From: an uncultured Collinsella sp.
GTDB taxonomy: Bacteria; Actinomycetota; Coriobacteriia; Coriobacteriales; Coriobacteriaceae
Direction of reading: 5' to 3'
Length of the DNA stretch: 47,501 nucleotides
NCBI GenBank assembly: GCA_902495545.1
Contig: CABUXM010000008.1
Span: forward strand, 1-47,501
The notes under the pieces were generated by a model. That model searched no databases. It had not been told where the DNA came from and worked only from the letters and a program-made list of their open reading frames with translations. The position numbers were made by a program, and so were the translations under genes. Of the stretch, positions 1 to 9,411 are shown piece by piece. Numbering within the stretch: position 1 is the first letter of the stretch; each line of letters opens with the position of its first letter.

Positions 1-498
1 AAGAAGCTCAAGAAGGATGCCGATTTCCAGAAGATCGCGGATGACGGCGACGTCAACGCGAGCGTGCTGTACGGCCAGGAGGAAGTGAGCCGCCTGTTCC
101 AGGTGACCAACTACATCCGCATCGCCGCCGTGGTGCTCGTTGGTCTTCTGACCTTTATCGCATTCATCTTCATCAACAACACGATTCGCCTGTCCATCAC
201 GGCGCGTCGTCGTGAGATTGCGATTATGCGTCTGGTCGGCGCCAGCAACGGCTTCATTCGTGGCCCGTTTATCACCGAGGGCGTGCTGCAGGCCATTTTG
301 GGCTCGCTGCTTTCCATCGGCGTTCTGGAGCTGCTGCGCAACCTGATGATTCCGCGTCTGCAGGAGAGCATCGGCTGGATGTCGTTTGCCCTGCCGATGC
401 AGTACTACCTGGTGACCTATGCTGCGCTGATTCTGGTCGGCGTGATTATCGGTCTCTTTGGTTCTGCCATCGCCATGCGCCGCTACCTGCGCGTGTAG
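1..498 (+). CDS. ftsX: FtsX cell-division ABC permease, C-terminal part
   Basis: The frame is open from the first base, so the N-terminus lies outside the window; 165 codons are present. Three membrane segments are visible (about residues 39-66, 96-117 and 136-159 of the visible part), which fit the last three of the four FtsX helices. Between the first two sits the family signature REIAIMRLVGASNGFIRGPF. FtsX pairs with the ATPase FtsE at the septum and activates peptidoglycan hydrolases in Gram-positive relatives. The visible start includes the end of the extracellular loop. A strong terminator follows 25 bases after the stop, so this is the end of its operon. Identification is firm; only the 5' part is missing. 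Confidence 0.93.
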   Translation, partial: KKLKKDADFQKIADDGDVNASVLYGQEEVSRLFQVTNYIRIAAVVLVGLLTFIAFIFINNTIRLSITARRREIAIMRLVGASNGFIRGPFITEGVLQAILGSLLSIGVLELLRNLMIPRLQESIGWMSFALPMQYYLVTYAALILVGVIIGLFGSAIAMRRYLRV

Positions 499-522
499 GC
501 ATGCTTGGAATTCATCCCTTCC

Positions 523-557
523 AACGGGTCGTCTCTTATGGGGCGGCCCGTTTTTTT
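523..557 (+). terminator. Rho-independent terminator after ftsX
   Basis: Stem ACGGGTCG / CGGCCCGT (one G-T pair) at 524-531 and 544-551, followed by seven T residues. It separates ftsX from rnr. Confidence 0.9.
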
Positions 558-634
558 GATCCCTAGGGGACGGCAGGAAAGCGAATCATTTGGGTAGACT
601 CTTTGGAGTTCGCAATCGATAGTTAGGAGGCGCC

Positions 635-2770
635 ATGGGGCGCAATAACAAGCATAAGCGTGGAGCTCGCAATAAGCGCGGGCCGGTGCGCAGCGAACGC
701 CGTCCGAGTCTGACCGGGCGCGTGCAGCTCCATGAGCACAGTGCCTATGTCATAACCGAGAATGGCGACTACAAGGTCATGGGCCGCGGTAAGCGCGAGA
801 TCATGGATGGCGATACCGTTGCCGTGAGCATTAAGAACAGCCCGCACGGTGAGCGGCGCGCCGTGATCGAGGGCGTGGTTGAGCGTGCAGCCATAAGCGT
901 GGTGGGCACGTACCAGACCGCCGGTCCGCTCGGTGTGATTGAGCCGCTCGATTCGCGTCTGAAGGCCGACTTCTTCATTCTGCCCGAGGATACCTCGGCG
1001 GATCGTCTGGGCGTCCACCCGGGTGATGCTGTTGTCGCGCACATTTTGACCTACCCGACGCGCCTGGAATCGGGCACCGTGACGATTGAACGCCGCATTG
1101 GCGGAGATGACGCGCCCGATTTGGGCGTTCAATATGTGATGGCGCGTTACGGCTATACCGATAGCTATCCCGAGGCCGCGCTGGACGAGGCCGAGGAGCT
1201 TTCGCTCGATGTGTCCGCGGCGCTTAAGGACCCGCTCCGCCGCGATCTGCGCGACCGCTTTGTCATCACGATCGACCCTGTCGACGCGCGCGACTTTGAC
1301 GATGCCATTTCGCTGGAGCGTACGCCCGAGGGTGGCTACAAGCTGGGTGTGCATATCGCCGACGTTTCACACTATGTGGCTTGGGACGGGCATATCGATC
1401 TTGAGGCTCGCCATCGCACGACATCGGTGTATCTGGCCGATCGCGTGCTTCCCATGCTGCCCGAACGCCTGTCCTGTGACCTGTGCTCGCTTCGCCCTGA
1501 CGAGGACCGTCTTGCGTTTACCGTCGATATCGAGCTCGATGCGCAGGGTCGCGTGCGGCATTACGATCCGTACCCCAGCGTGATTCGCTCGCGTGTGCGT
1601 ATGGACTATGACGGCGCCGAGGCGCTGCTGGTGCGTGCCGGCGCGGTTGAGTATTCGGTGCTGGAGGGTGCGGCCGAGGATGTTGCGGCTGCCGAGATCT
1701 CGCGCGAGGAAGCGCTTGAGCGCGGTCTTGCGTGCGAGGAGACCGCCCGCGGCTACAACATCGACCTCGGCGATTTCCTTGTCGCCGCCAACGAACTCGC
1801 CGAACTTCGCCGTCGTATTCGTCGCGCCCGCGGCTCAGTCGATTTTGACACGGCCGAGATTCGCGCTCTATTGGATGAGGACGGAGTGCCCGTGCAGATT
1901 GTGGCGCGTGAGCGTTCGTGTGCCACGTCGCTTATCGAGGAAGCCATGCTGCTCGCTAACGAGTGCGTTGCAGAGTGGCTGGCGGACCGTGATATCGAGG
2001 CCTGCTATCGCGTGCATGAGGATCCGAGCCCCGATAGCCTGCACGGTGCCGCCGTTGCGCTGGCGCAGCTAGGCATCATCGACGATCGCCGTGCTGCCGG
2101 TATTGCCCTGGGGAGTCCCGATGAGCTGCAGGCCGCAGTCGATGCTGCCGCCGGTACGGCCAACGCACCGCTCGTCAACATGCTGCTTCTGCGCAGCATG
2201 CAGCGCGCGCTGTACAAGCCGCGCAACGAGGGCCACTTTGCGCTCGCCGCGCCGTGCTACTGTCACTTTACGAGTCCCATCCGTCGCTACCCCGATCTGG
2301 TGGTGCACCGCGTGCTCAAACTGCAGTTGGCCTACGAGCAGCTCGGCGGCAAGGACGCCTTGGTCCGTACGCCGCGGCTGATCGGCAAGGGGCGCGAGTC
2401 GCTGCCGCGCATTCTGCCGCAGATCTGCCGCGCATGCAGCGATGCCGAGCGCGCGGCAGATGCCGCCAGCCATGCGACGCAAAAGATCAAGATTGCCCAG
2501 TACTATGAGGACCGTCTGGGCGAGCGCTATGCCGGAACCGTCTCGTGGGTTAGCAGCATGGGCCTCTTTGTGCGCTTGGATCTAACGCAGGTCGAAGGCT
2601 TGATTTCGATCAAGAGCCTGGGCAACGAGTGGTTCGAGTTCGACGAGGACGCGCTTACGCTGACGGGCGCCGACACGGGGACTCGTTACGAGCTGGGGCA
2701 GCGCGTGATTGTCGAGGTCTCGCGCGTCAATACCACGCGTGGGCACTTGGACTTTAAGCTTATCCATTAG
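635..2770 (+). CDS. rnr: Ribonuclease R (3'-5' exoribonuclease)
   Basis: Processive 3'-5' exoribonuclease that degrades structured RNA and, in the family, takes part in tmRNA-linked decay of non-stop mRNA. The 711-residue protein starts at an ATG behind a strong AGGAGG site. It has a very basic N-terminal tail (residues 1-25), cold-shock-like OB domains (about 25-165), the RNB catalytic domain with the metal-binding motif IDPVDARDFDD at 213-223, and a C-terminal S1 domain (about 628-705). It is about 100 residues shorter than E. coli RNase R (about 813), because the N-terminal helix-turn-helix domain is absent, as in many Gram-positive versions. It has its own terminator downstream. smpB, its functional partner, lies 8.5 kb further on. 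Confidence 0.96.
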   Translation: MGRNNKHKRGARNKRGPVRSERRPSLTGRVQLHEHSAYVITENGDYKVMGRGKREIMDGDTVAVSIKNSPHGERRAVIEGVVERAAISVVGTYQTAGPLGVIEPLDSRLKADFFILPEDTSADRLGVHPGDAVVAHILTYPTRLESGTVTIERRIGGDDAPDLGVQYVMARYGYTDSYPEAALDEAEELSLDVSAALKDPLRRDLRDRFVITIDPVDARDFDDAISLERTPEGGYKLGVHIADVSHYVAWDGHIDLEARHRTTSVYLADRVLPMLPERLSCDLCSLRPDEDRLAFTVDIELDAQGRVRHYDPYPSVIRSRVRMDYDGAEALLVRAGAVEYSVLEGAAEDVAAAEISREEALERGLACEETARGYNIDLGDFLVAANELAELRRRIRRARGSVDFDTAEIRALLDEDGVPVQIVARERSCATSLIEEAMLLANECVAEWLADRDIEACYRVHEDPSPDSLHGAAVALAQLGIIDDRRAAGIALGSPDELQAAVDAAAGTANAPLVNMLLLRSMQRALYKPRNEGHFALAAPCYCHFTSPIRRYPDLVVHRVLKLQLAYEQLGGKDALVRTPRLIGKGRESLPRILPQICRACSDAERAADAASHATQKIKIAQYYEDRLGERYAGTVSWVSSMGLFVRLDLTQVEGLISIKSLGNEWFEFDEDALTLTGADTGTRYELGQRVIVEVSRVNTTRGHLDFKLIH

Positions 2771-2798
2771 CCAAATCCCGACTCATGGTGGGGGAGCG

Positions 2799-2830
2799 GA
2801 GGGCGGCCTTTCGGGACCGCCCTTCGCATT
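2799..2830 (+). terminator. Probable terminator after rnr
   Basis: AGGGCGG and CCGCCCT arms around a TTTCGGG loop, just after the rnr stop. The downstream tract is only moderately T-rich, so strength is uncertain. Confidence 0.6.
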
Positions 2831-2885
2831 TGAATCGTGGCTACCTTGCCGTCTGCTCGGCCGCCCGCTTACCTGCTATTTGAGA

Positions 2886-2928
2886 GGTAGAACCTACCAA
2901 AATAAACCTGTCCCTTTTTGGCAGGTTT
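2886..2928. repeat. Two palindromes directly upstream of the recombinase gene
   Basis: GGTAG-AAC-CTACC at 2886-2898 is followed by AAACCTG / CAGGTTT (7-bp perfect arms, 11-base spacer) at 2904-2928. The AACCTGTCCC part recurs in the palindromes at 25104 and 35786. The pair ends 20 bases before the recombinase start, so it could be a recombination or operator site, or just another dispersed palindrome. Confidence 0.6.
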
Positions 2929-2947
2929 ACAAGAAAGCGGGGATGAG

Positions 2948-3553
2948 ATGGCGACGGTGTACGGTTATGCGCGGGTGAGTTCGCGCGATCAGAATCTTAA
3001 TCGGCAGCTGGATGCGCTGGGCGCCTATGGCGTGGGCTCGGCGAATATTTATGCCGACCATGCGAGCGGCAAGGACTTCGATCGACCGCGTTATCGCGAG
3101 CTGCTGCACGTTCTGGGAGACGGGGACGTGCTGGTGGTGCTTTCTATCGACCGACTTGGTCGTAATTACTCCGAGATTCTTGAGGAATGGCGGCGCATTA
3201 CCAAGGAGCTCGGGGTTGCCATTGTGGTGTTGGACATGCCATTGCTTGACACGCGTGTCAGGGCCAGCGGCGCGCCGGATGTGACCAACACCCTAATTGT
3301 CGATATTGTGCTGCAACTGCTGAGCTACGTGGCGCAGGTGGAACGCGAGAATATCCATCGGCGCCAGGCGGAGGGAATTGCAGCGGCGCGGGCGCGAGGG
3401 GTCCGTTTCGGTCGACCTCGCAAGCCGTGCCCTCCTCAGTTTGAGCTAGTGCGCGATAGCTATGAGGCAGGCGATATTACCCGCAGCCAGGCAGCAAAGT
3501 GCCTGGGCGTGTGCGTGGGGACGTTTGATCGCTGGATGCGCGAGGCGGGGTAG
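2948..3553 (+). CDS. Serine recombinase (resolvase/invertase family)
   Basis: Site-specific DNA recombinase of the small resolvase/invertase type, 201 residues. The catalytic N-terminal domain shows GYARVSS with the nucleophile Ser11 and Arg9, and the DRLGR motif with Arg69 and Arg72. The C-terminal part (about 165-200) ends in a helix-turn-helix (RSQAAKCLGVCVGTFDRWMR) that would bind the crossover site. The ATG at 2948 is chosen because the protein then begins in the usual place before the GYARVS motif. An in-frame TTG at 2918 would add ten residues and lies within the upstream palindrome. There is no transposase, integrase or obvious invertible cassette next to it, so its substrate is unknown. 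Possible roles are resolution of dimers, inversion of a nearby site, or a relic of a mobile element. Confidence 0.9.
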   Translation: MATVYGYARVSSRDQNLNRQLDALGAYGVGSANIYADHASGKDFDRPRYRELLHVLGDGDVLVVLSIDRLGRNYSEILEEWRRITKELGVAIVVLDMPLLDTRVRASGAPDVTNTLIVDIVLQLLSYVAQVERENIHRRQAEGIAAARARGVRFGRPRKPCPPQFELVRDSYEAGDITRSQAAKCLGVCVGTFDRWMREAG

Positions 3554-3657
3554 GGGTTTGCGTCGCTTTGTTGCTTCCTGTTGCGATTCAAATTTTGATA
3601 CGGTGACGATGTCATTTGGGGCTACACTCGCTGATATTCAAAAAAGGAGGTTGGCCT

Positions 3658-4239
3658 TTGGCGCACATGAAGATAATAATCGGGTGGACCGCGATCGCTC
3701 TGTTCGCCGCAACGCTGGCGGGCATCTGGGTGCTGACGGAGCAAAACGCAGTGCAGACGTCGTTGCTGAGCGAGTCCACCGCGCGCGTGGTGGAGGGTCA
3801 GGCTGCGAGCGTTCAGGCTACCGGCATCACGGGTGAAACTCAGGCGGGGGACGGCATGACTGAGAGTACCAATCCGGCTGCCTCGACGGTCCAGCGTGGT
3901 CGACTTGCTTCCATTCGCATGTGGGTAGGCGCAAACGTCCGTCGCGTCGCCCATACCGTAGAGTTTTTCTTCGTCGGATTGTTCGCCTCGGTGATCGTGG
4001 TCTGCTTTTCCAGGCGTCCATGGAGTGTGTGTTCCCGTTGCGTGCCTGTGTTTCTCTTTTGCGCTGCCTGTTCCGTTGGCGACCAGGTGCATAAGATCTT
4101 TGTTCCCGGCAGGCATTTCGACGTTATCGATTTAGGATTCGATGCTGCGGGCTATGTCACCGCCATGCTGTTGGTATTGCTGGCAGCGGCGTTGGTGCGC
4201 CATGTGACTCGGCCGATCGGCGCCCATGCGAGGCGCTAG
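3658..4239 (+). CDS. VanZ-like membrane protein
   Basis: A 193-residue membrane protein. A first membrane segment lies near the N-terminus, followed by a roughly 75-residue polar loop and then a VanZ-type core. The core has VRRVAHTVEFFFVGL, the conserved acid-Q/H segment SVGDQVHKIFVPGRHFDVID, and a final helix. VanZ-family proteins are linked to low-level glycopeptide resistance and other cell-envelope traits, but their biochemistry is poorly known. The start is taken as TTG at 3658 because AAAGGAGG ends seven bases upstream. The ATG at 3667 would leave a 16-base gap. The long loop between helix 1 and the core is larger than in many family members. It stands alone, with a terminator after it. 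Confidence 0.8.
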   Translation: MAHMKIIIGWTAIALFAATLAGIWVLTEQNAVQTSLLSESTARVVEGQAASVQATGITGETQAGDGMTESTNPAASTVQRGRLASIRMWVGANVRRVAHTVEFFFVGLFASVIVVCFSRRPWSVCSRCVPVFLFCAACSVGDQVHKIFVPGRHFDVIDLGFDAAGYVTAMLLVLLAAALVRHVTRPIGAHARR

Positions 4240-4317
4240 CCGGTAACAAACCCGTTTCTGATAATGCGACCTTGTTGAATTATTTTGTGTCGCGCGTATT
4301 TCCGAGCGGTCGGATTT

Positions 4318-4349
4318 GAGGGGCGAGCGGTAGAACGCTCGCCCTTTGT
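4318..4349 (+). terminator. Terminator after the VanZ-like gene
   Basis: Perfect nine-base stem GGGCGAGCG / CGCTCGCCC at 4321-4329 and 4336-4344, then a short T run. Confidence 0.8.
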
Positions 4350-4369
4350 GCGCCACGATGCGGCACAAT

Positions 4370-4409
4370 GTACCGCAAAAGCTGTTTGTATACGGTACGA
4401 ATCGTTCGT
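4370..4409 (+). promoter_or_regulatory. Putative operator region upstream of the murR-type regulator
   Basis: Two symmetric elements lie in the 75 bases before the regulator start: GTACCG...CGGTAC (4370-4375 and 4393-4398) and ACGAA-TCG-TTCGT (4397-4409). By position they may be the autoregulatory site of the RpiR-family protein. No promoter could be assigned with confidence. Confidence 0.45.
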
Positions 4410-4443
4410 TGGTCTTTAATTCTTCTCAACGGAGGTGTTTGAG

Positions 4444-5295
4444 ATGGCAAACGGATTGCTTTTGCGGCTTCGCGAGCGTGAGCTCAGCGCGAGCCCGGCG
4501 GAACGCAATGTCATCGCATATGTAAGCGCTCATCCGCACGAGGTGGTCGGGCTGTCCGTCCGCGGTCTTGCCGATGTCACGTTCTCCTCGCCCTCGAGCA
4601 TTTTGCGCTTTTGCAAGCGTTTGGGTTTTGCGGGCTACAAGGAGTTCCAGCGCGAACTGATTGCCGAGCTGGCGCTCTTAGGTGACAAGAAAGACGTTGC
4701 CCTCGAGGACATCTCCATGGATGACAGCGTCGAACGTATCGTGGGGAAGGTGATGAAAAGCAACGTGCGAACGATCGAGGCGACGGCGCGAACGCTCGAT
4801 TACACCGTCTTGGAGCGATGCGCGGCCCGTCTTAAGCGGGCACGCGCGGTCAATCTGTTCGGTATTGGTGCCTCTCGTTTGGTCGCACACGATCTGGCGC
4901 AAAAGCTCATGCGTGTCGACAAAGAGTGCCATCTGTACGACGACTGGCATGATCAGCTCTTGTGTGCCAAGAACATGCATGAGGGCGATATGGCAATCGC
5001 CTTTAGCTACTCGGGCTTGACGCAAGAGGTGCTGGACTGCACCGCCGAGGCTCAACGTCACAACTGTCCCGTCGTGGCCGTTACCAAAGTAGATGGATCA
5101 TCCAAGCTTGCCACCATGGCCGATGCCGTGCTCGGCGTCGCCGCGAGTGAACCCTTGGTCCGCAGCGGTGCCATGGCTTCGCGTATGGCCCAGCTTATGG
5201 TTGTCGATGCCCTGTACGCTGCTTACGTTGCCAGCGACTACGAACGGGCGACGCATGTCATTAAGCAAAACTACATCGAGAAACAGGAAAGATGA
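4444..5295 (+). CDS. murR: MurR/RpiR-family sugar-phosphate-responsive regulator
   Basis: Transcription factor of the RpiR family, 283 residues. The N-terminal helix-turn-helix (about 1-80) contains the segment LADVTFSSPSSILRFCKRLG. The C-terminal SIS sugar-isomerase domain (about 110-270) binds a phosphosugar. Its position 10 bases before murQ and the downstream murP and mupG genes point to MurNAc-6-phosphate as effector, as for E. coli MurR. The specific name is therefore an inference from context. The ATG at 4444 has GGAGG eight bases upstream; an in-frame GTG at 4435 overlaps that site and is unlikely. Palindromes upstream may be its operator. Confidence 0.85.
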   Translation: MANGLLLRLRERELSASPAERNVIAYVSAHPHEVVGLSVRGLADVTFSSPSSILRFCKRLGFAGYKEFQRELIAELALLGDKKDVALEDISMDDSVERIVGKVMKSNVRTIEATARTLDYTVLERCAARLKRARAVNLFGIGASRLVAHDLAQKLMRVDKECHLYDDWHDQLLCAKNMHEGDMAIAFSYSGLTQEVLDCTAEAQRHNCPVVAVTKVDGSSKLATMADAVLGVAASEPLVRSGAMASRMAQLMVVDALYAAYVASDYERATHVIKQNYIEKQER

Positions 5296-5305
5296 GGTGA
5301 ATGAA

Positions 5306-6229
<924 letters not shown>

Positions 6230-6286
6230 GTGCGCGGCGTGAGCTGATATGACATCCAGACGAGATACCCAATACAAGGAGGAGTT

Positions 6287-7717
6287 ATGACGAACAAAGA
6301 GCTGGCTCAAAAGCTGCTGGATCTTTTGGGCGGTAAAGACAACGTGCTAGCAAACGCGGCGTGCATGACGCGCCTGCGCGTGACCGTCAAAGACGCGGGC
6401 AACGTCGACACGGAGGGCATTAAGGCGCTCGACGGCGTGATGGGCCTGGTCGAGGACGACACGATGCAGATCGTGCTGGGTCCGGGCAAGGTGAATAAGG
6501 TGCTCGAGGAGTTCTCCAAGCTCACCGGCCTTGCGAAAGGCGTTGCCGACGAGAGCGTGGTTGACGCTGCGGCCACAAACAAGGCCGCGCAGAAGGCCAA
6601 GTACGAGTCCAAGCCGGTTCAGGCCTTCCTCAAGAAGATTTCCAATGTCTTCGTCGCCCTGCTTCCCGGCATCATTGCGGCTGGCCTCATCAACGGTATC
6701 TGCAACGTCATTAACGTCTCGACGGCAGGCGCGCTTGCAGGCGAGTGGTGGTACCAGGGCATTCGTTCCATGGGCTGGGCCCTGTTCGCCTATCTGCCCA
6801 TCTTGGTGGGTTATAACGCGGCACGTGAGTTTGGTGGCTCCGCTGCGCTGGGCGGCATCGCCGGCATGATGTGCATCGCCAACAGTGCCATGCCCCTGCT
6901 TGCGCCTGGCGCGGCTGATCCTGCCACTGCCATTCTGCTGCCGCTCACCAATGCGCAGTACAACCCCGCAGCGGGCGGCATGATCGCGGCTCTCATCGCT
7001 GGCGCATTTTTTGCCTGGATGGAGCGTCAGATTCGCAAGGTTATGCCCAACGCACTCGACACGTTCTTGTCCCCGCTGCTGGTGCTCATCATCGGCGCCT
7101 TTGCTCTGATGCTCGTCATCCAGCCGGTTGGTGCATGGCTGACGACTGCCATCTTTAGCGTTTTGACCTTTATCTTCGAGAAGCTGGGCGTCCTGGGCGG
7201 CTATATCCTGTCGGCGGGCTTCTTGCCGCTGGTTTCCGTCGGCCTGCATCAGGCGCTCACGCCGATCCACGCTATGCTCAACGATCCCGACGGCGCTACC
7301 AAGGGTATCAATTACCTGCTTCCCATCCTTATGATGGCTGGCGGCGGCCAGGTCGGTGCCGGTTTGGCGCTGTACTTTAAGACCAAGAACGCCAAGCTCA
7401 AGAAGTACGTCGCAGAGTCCATTCCCGTTGGAATCCTGGGTGTGGGCGAGCCTCTGATGTATGCTGTTACGCTGCCGCTCGTTCGTCCGTTTGTGACGGC
7501 CTGCCTGGGTGCCGGATTTGGCGGCGCGCTCGCGGCGCTGCTTCACATCGGCACGGTTTCTCAGGGCGTTTCCGGTCTGTTTGGCCTGCTGATCGTCGTT
7601 CCTGGCCAGCAACTCGGCTACGTTGCCGCTATGCTGCTTGCCTATGCCGCCGGCTTTGTCCTGACGTGGTTCTTCGGTGTCGACGAGCAGAAGATCAACG
7701 AGTTCTTTGGCGAGTAG
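6287..7717 (+). CDS. murP: PTS EIIBC transporter, probably MurNAc-specific
   Basis: Phosphotransferase-system permease that imports and phosphorylates a sugar. The EIIB domain is at the N-terminus (about 1-90) with the phosphocysteine in AACMTRLRV (Cys26). The EIIC domain follows (about 110-476) with many membrane helices and the conserved segment GVGEPLMYAV. Length 476 matches MurP. No EIIA domain is present, so phosphate must come from a separate glucose-type EIIA; one is encoded at 36109. Specificity for MurNAc is inferred from the neighbours murQ and mupG. AGGAGG lies seven bases before the ATG. Confidence 0.88.
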   Translation: MTNKELAQKLLDLLGGKDNVLANAACMTRLRVTVKDAGNVDTEGIKALDGVMGLVEDDTMQIVLGPGKVNKVLEEFSKLTGLAKGVADESVVDAAATNKAAQKAKYESKPVQAFLKKISNVFVALLPGIIAAGLINGICNVINVSTAGALAGEWWYQGIRSMGWALFAYLPILVGYNAAREFGGSAALGGIAGMMCIANSAMPLLAPGAADPATAILLPLTNAQYNPAAGGMIAALIAGAFFAWMERQIRKVMPNALDTFLSPLLVLIIGAFALMLVIQPVGAWLTTAIFSVLTFIFEKLGVLGGYILSAGFLPLVSVGLHQALTPIHAMLNDPDGATKGINYLLPILMMAGGGQVGAGLALYFKTKNAKLKKYVAESIPVGILGVGEPLMYAVTLPLVRPFVTACLGAGFGGALAALLHIGTVSQGVSGLFGLLIVVPGQQLGYVAAMLLAYAAGFVLTWFFGVDEQKINEFFGE

Positions 7718-7784
7718 TTTGATATCGCGAGCCGTGTTGCTCGGGGTTCGCGGCGCGCGGCAGATTTCTTGATGCTATGGTTGT

Positions 7785-7818
7785 GCCGGCGGGGCTAACT
7801 GCTCCGCCGGCCTTTTTT
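7785..7818 (+). terminator. Terminator between murP and mupG
   Basis: Perfect stem GCCGGCGG / CCGCCGGC (7785-7792, 7804-7811) followed by CTTTTTT. It lies only 17 bases before mupG, so partial read-through or a separate promoter is needed for mupG. Confidence 0.85.
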
Positions 7819-7834
7819 AAAGGAGCGTTGAAGC

Positions 7835-8887
7835 GTGAAAACGGGTATTTCGATTTATCTTTCCAGCCCTTTGCAGGATATTGAGCGGACGATTGAGCGT
7901 GGTGCCGCGGCGGGTGCGCGCTATGCGTTCACCTCGCTGCATATTCCCGAGGATGGGGGAGCGGCGTATGCCGATAAGGTCCGTCATGTGCTGTCGCTGC
8001 TTTCCGCCCGCGGCATTGCGCTCATTGCCGATGTGGGGCCTCGCACGTGCGATTTGCTCGGGCTTGAGCGCATTGAGGACCTGCGCGATCTGGGGTTGGA
8101 ATACCTTCGTTTGGACTATGGCTTTAGTGCCCAGCGGGTCGCGGAGCTGTCCGGTGTATTTCGCATTGTGGTCAATGCATCGACGGTGAGTTCTGATGAA
8201 ATCGCATCGTGGCGTGAGGCCGGTGCCGATGTGACTCGTTTTGCCGCCTGCCACAATTTTTACCCCAAGCCTTATACCGGTTTAGCTCTTGAAGATGTTG
8301 CTCGGACGAATCTTCGTCTTGCGGCGCTTGGATTCGAAATCATGGCTTTTGTGCCGGGTGATGCTAACGTTCGCGGGCCGGTTTTCGAGGGACTGCCGAC
8401 GGTCGAGGCGCAGCGCGGTCGCGCGTCAAAGGTTGCTCTCAATATGCTTGAGCTTGCACATGGCGCCGATTGCGACATTGTGTTGGTCGGCGACCCCGAT
8501 CTATCCGATGCGGGCTGGGCGCAGTTTGCTCAAGTTTCCGCCGGATACGTGGACCTGCAATGCGAGCTTGAGCCCGGTTATGCCTATGTGCGCGGGCAGA
8601 TTCATCACGACCGGCCCGACTCGAGCGTCCTCATCTTTAGGTCTCAGGAGTCACGCACGACGCTTAAGCCTGATTCCGTGCCGACGGATGCCGGAGCTGG
8701 ACTGTTTCGAAAGGCGGGGTCGATCGCTGTGAGTAATAGCGGATATGGGCGCTACGAAGGCGAGCTTGAGATTGCGCGGGTCGATCTTCCCGGTGACGAG
8801 CGCATGAACGTTGCGGGCCATATCACGCCCGAGGCAATGGGGCTGCTGCCGTTCATCAAACGCGGATTCGGGGTACGGTTCGTTTAG
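7835..8887 (+). CDS. mupG: MupG-family 6-phospho-N-acetylmuramidase (DUF871)
   Basis: Family of two-domain cytoplasmic enzymes with an N-terminal TIM barrel and a C-terminal cyclophilin-like domain. The characterised Staphylococcus aureus MupG hydrolyses MurNAc-6-phosphate-GlcNAc, the disaccharide delivered by a MurP-type PTS. The 350-residue protein begins MKTGISIYLSS and shows barrel features such as ADVGPRTCDLLGL, LRLDYGF and FAACHNFYPKPYTGL. The last of these is a strongly conserved block in DUF871 proteins. Start is GTG at 7835 with AGGAG nine bases upstream. Its place after murQ-murP suggests that the imported substrate is a disaccharide rather than free MurNAc. The assignment rests on family resemblance and context. 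Confidence 0.88.
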   Translation: MKTGISIYLSSPLQDIERTIERGAAAGARYAFTSLHIPEDGGAAYADKVRHVLSLLSARGIALIADVGPRTCDLLGLERIEDLRDLGLEYLRLDYGFSAQRVAELSGVFRIVVNASTVSSDEIASWREAGADVTRFAACHNFYPKPYTGLALEDVARTNLRLAALGFEIMAFVPGDANVRGPVFEGLPTVEAQRGRASKVALNMLELAHGADCDIVLVGDPDLSDAGWAQFAQVSAGYVDLQCELEPGYAYVRGQIHHDRPDSSVLIFRSQESRTTLKPDSVPTDAGAGLFRKAGSIAVSNSGYGRYEGELEIARVDLPGDERMNVAGHITPEAMGLLPFIKRGFGVRFV

Positions 8888-8979
8888 CGTGTGACCCGTG
8901 GGCTACAATTGGCCCATCATACGAAGGCGCCTCGTGTGGCGTGTGCCTGCGTTGGCCGATCTATATTCGGAGGATTTCC

Positions 8980-9339
8980 ATGACCGTACTGTTTGTTGAA
9001 TATCCCAAGTGCTCGACCTGTAAGAAGGCCAAGGCATGGCTGGACGAACATGGGGTTGAGTATATCGACCGCGATATCGTTTTGGACAATCCCACGGCTG
9101 ATGAGCTTGCGACCTGGATTGCTCGTTCGGGGCTGCCGGTGCGGCGTTTCTTTAATTCGTCGGGCATGAAATATCGAGAGCTGGGCCTGAAGGCGCGTCT
9201 GGACGCGGGCATGACGGATCGGGAGTGCTACGAGCTGCTGGCGACCGACGGCATGCTGGTCAAGCGTCCGCTGCTGGTGGGCGACGACTTTGCGATTCCC
9301 GGCTTTAGGGAATCGGCTTGGGCCGAGGCGTTGCTGTAG
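8980..9339 (+). CDS. ArsC/Spx-family thioredoxin-fold protein
   Basis: A 119-residue protein of the arsenate reductase/Spx family. It has an N-terminal thioredoxin-like fold with CSTC at residues 10-13 (YPKCSTCKKAKAWL), FNSSGMKYRELGLK in the middle and the family-typical LVKRPLLV near the end. Members are either glutaredoxin-coupled reductases or RNA-polymerase-binding regulators. Which of these applies cannot be decided from sequence; no ars genes are nearby, so arsenate reduction is not implied. The ATG at 8980 has CGGAGGA six bases upstream; the longer frame from 8941 is rejected. Confidence 0.85.
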   Translation: MTVLFVEYPKCSTCKKAKAWLDEHGVEYIDRDIVLDNPTADELATWIARSGLPVRRFFNSSGMKYRELGLKARLDAGMTDRECYELLATDGMLVKRPLLVGDDFAIPGFRESAWAEALL

Positions 9340-9344
9340 CGGCT

Positions 9345-9394
9345 GCGGAAAGTGCGACCCGTTTTGAGTGCTCAGGGTGGGACGCACTTTCCGC
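9345..9394. repeat. 50-bp palindrome between convergent genes
   Basis: Perfect 12-bp arms GCGGAAAGTGCG and CGCACTTTCCGC (9345-9356, 9383-9394) around a 26-base centre. It lies between the Spx-like gene and the convergent MarR-like gene. It could work as a bidirectional stop signal, although it lacks a T run. Confidence 0.75.
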
Positions 9395-9411
9395 CGGCGG
9401 GCCTGCCTCAG

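Noticed and set aside
6347..7612. 421-codon minus-strand open frame opposite murP
   Set aside because: Shadow of a well-supported PTS gene, with no motif or ribosome site of its own.
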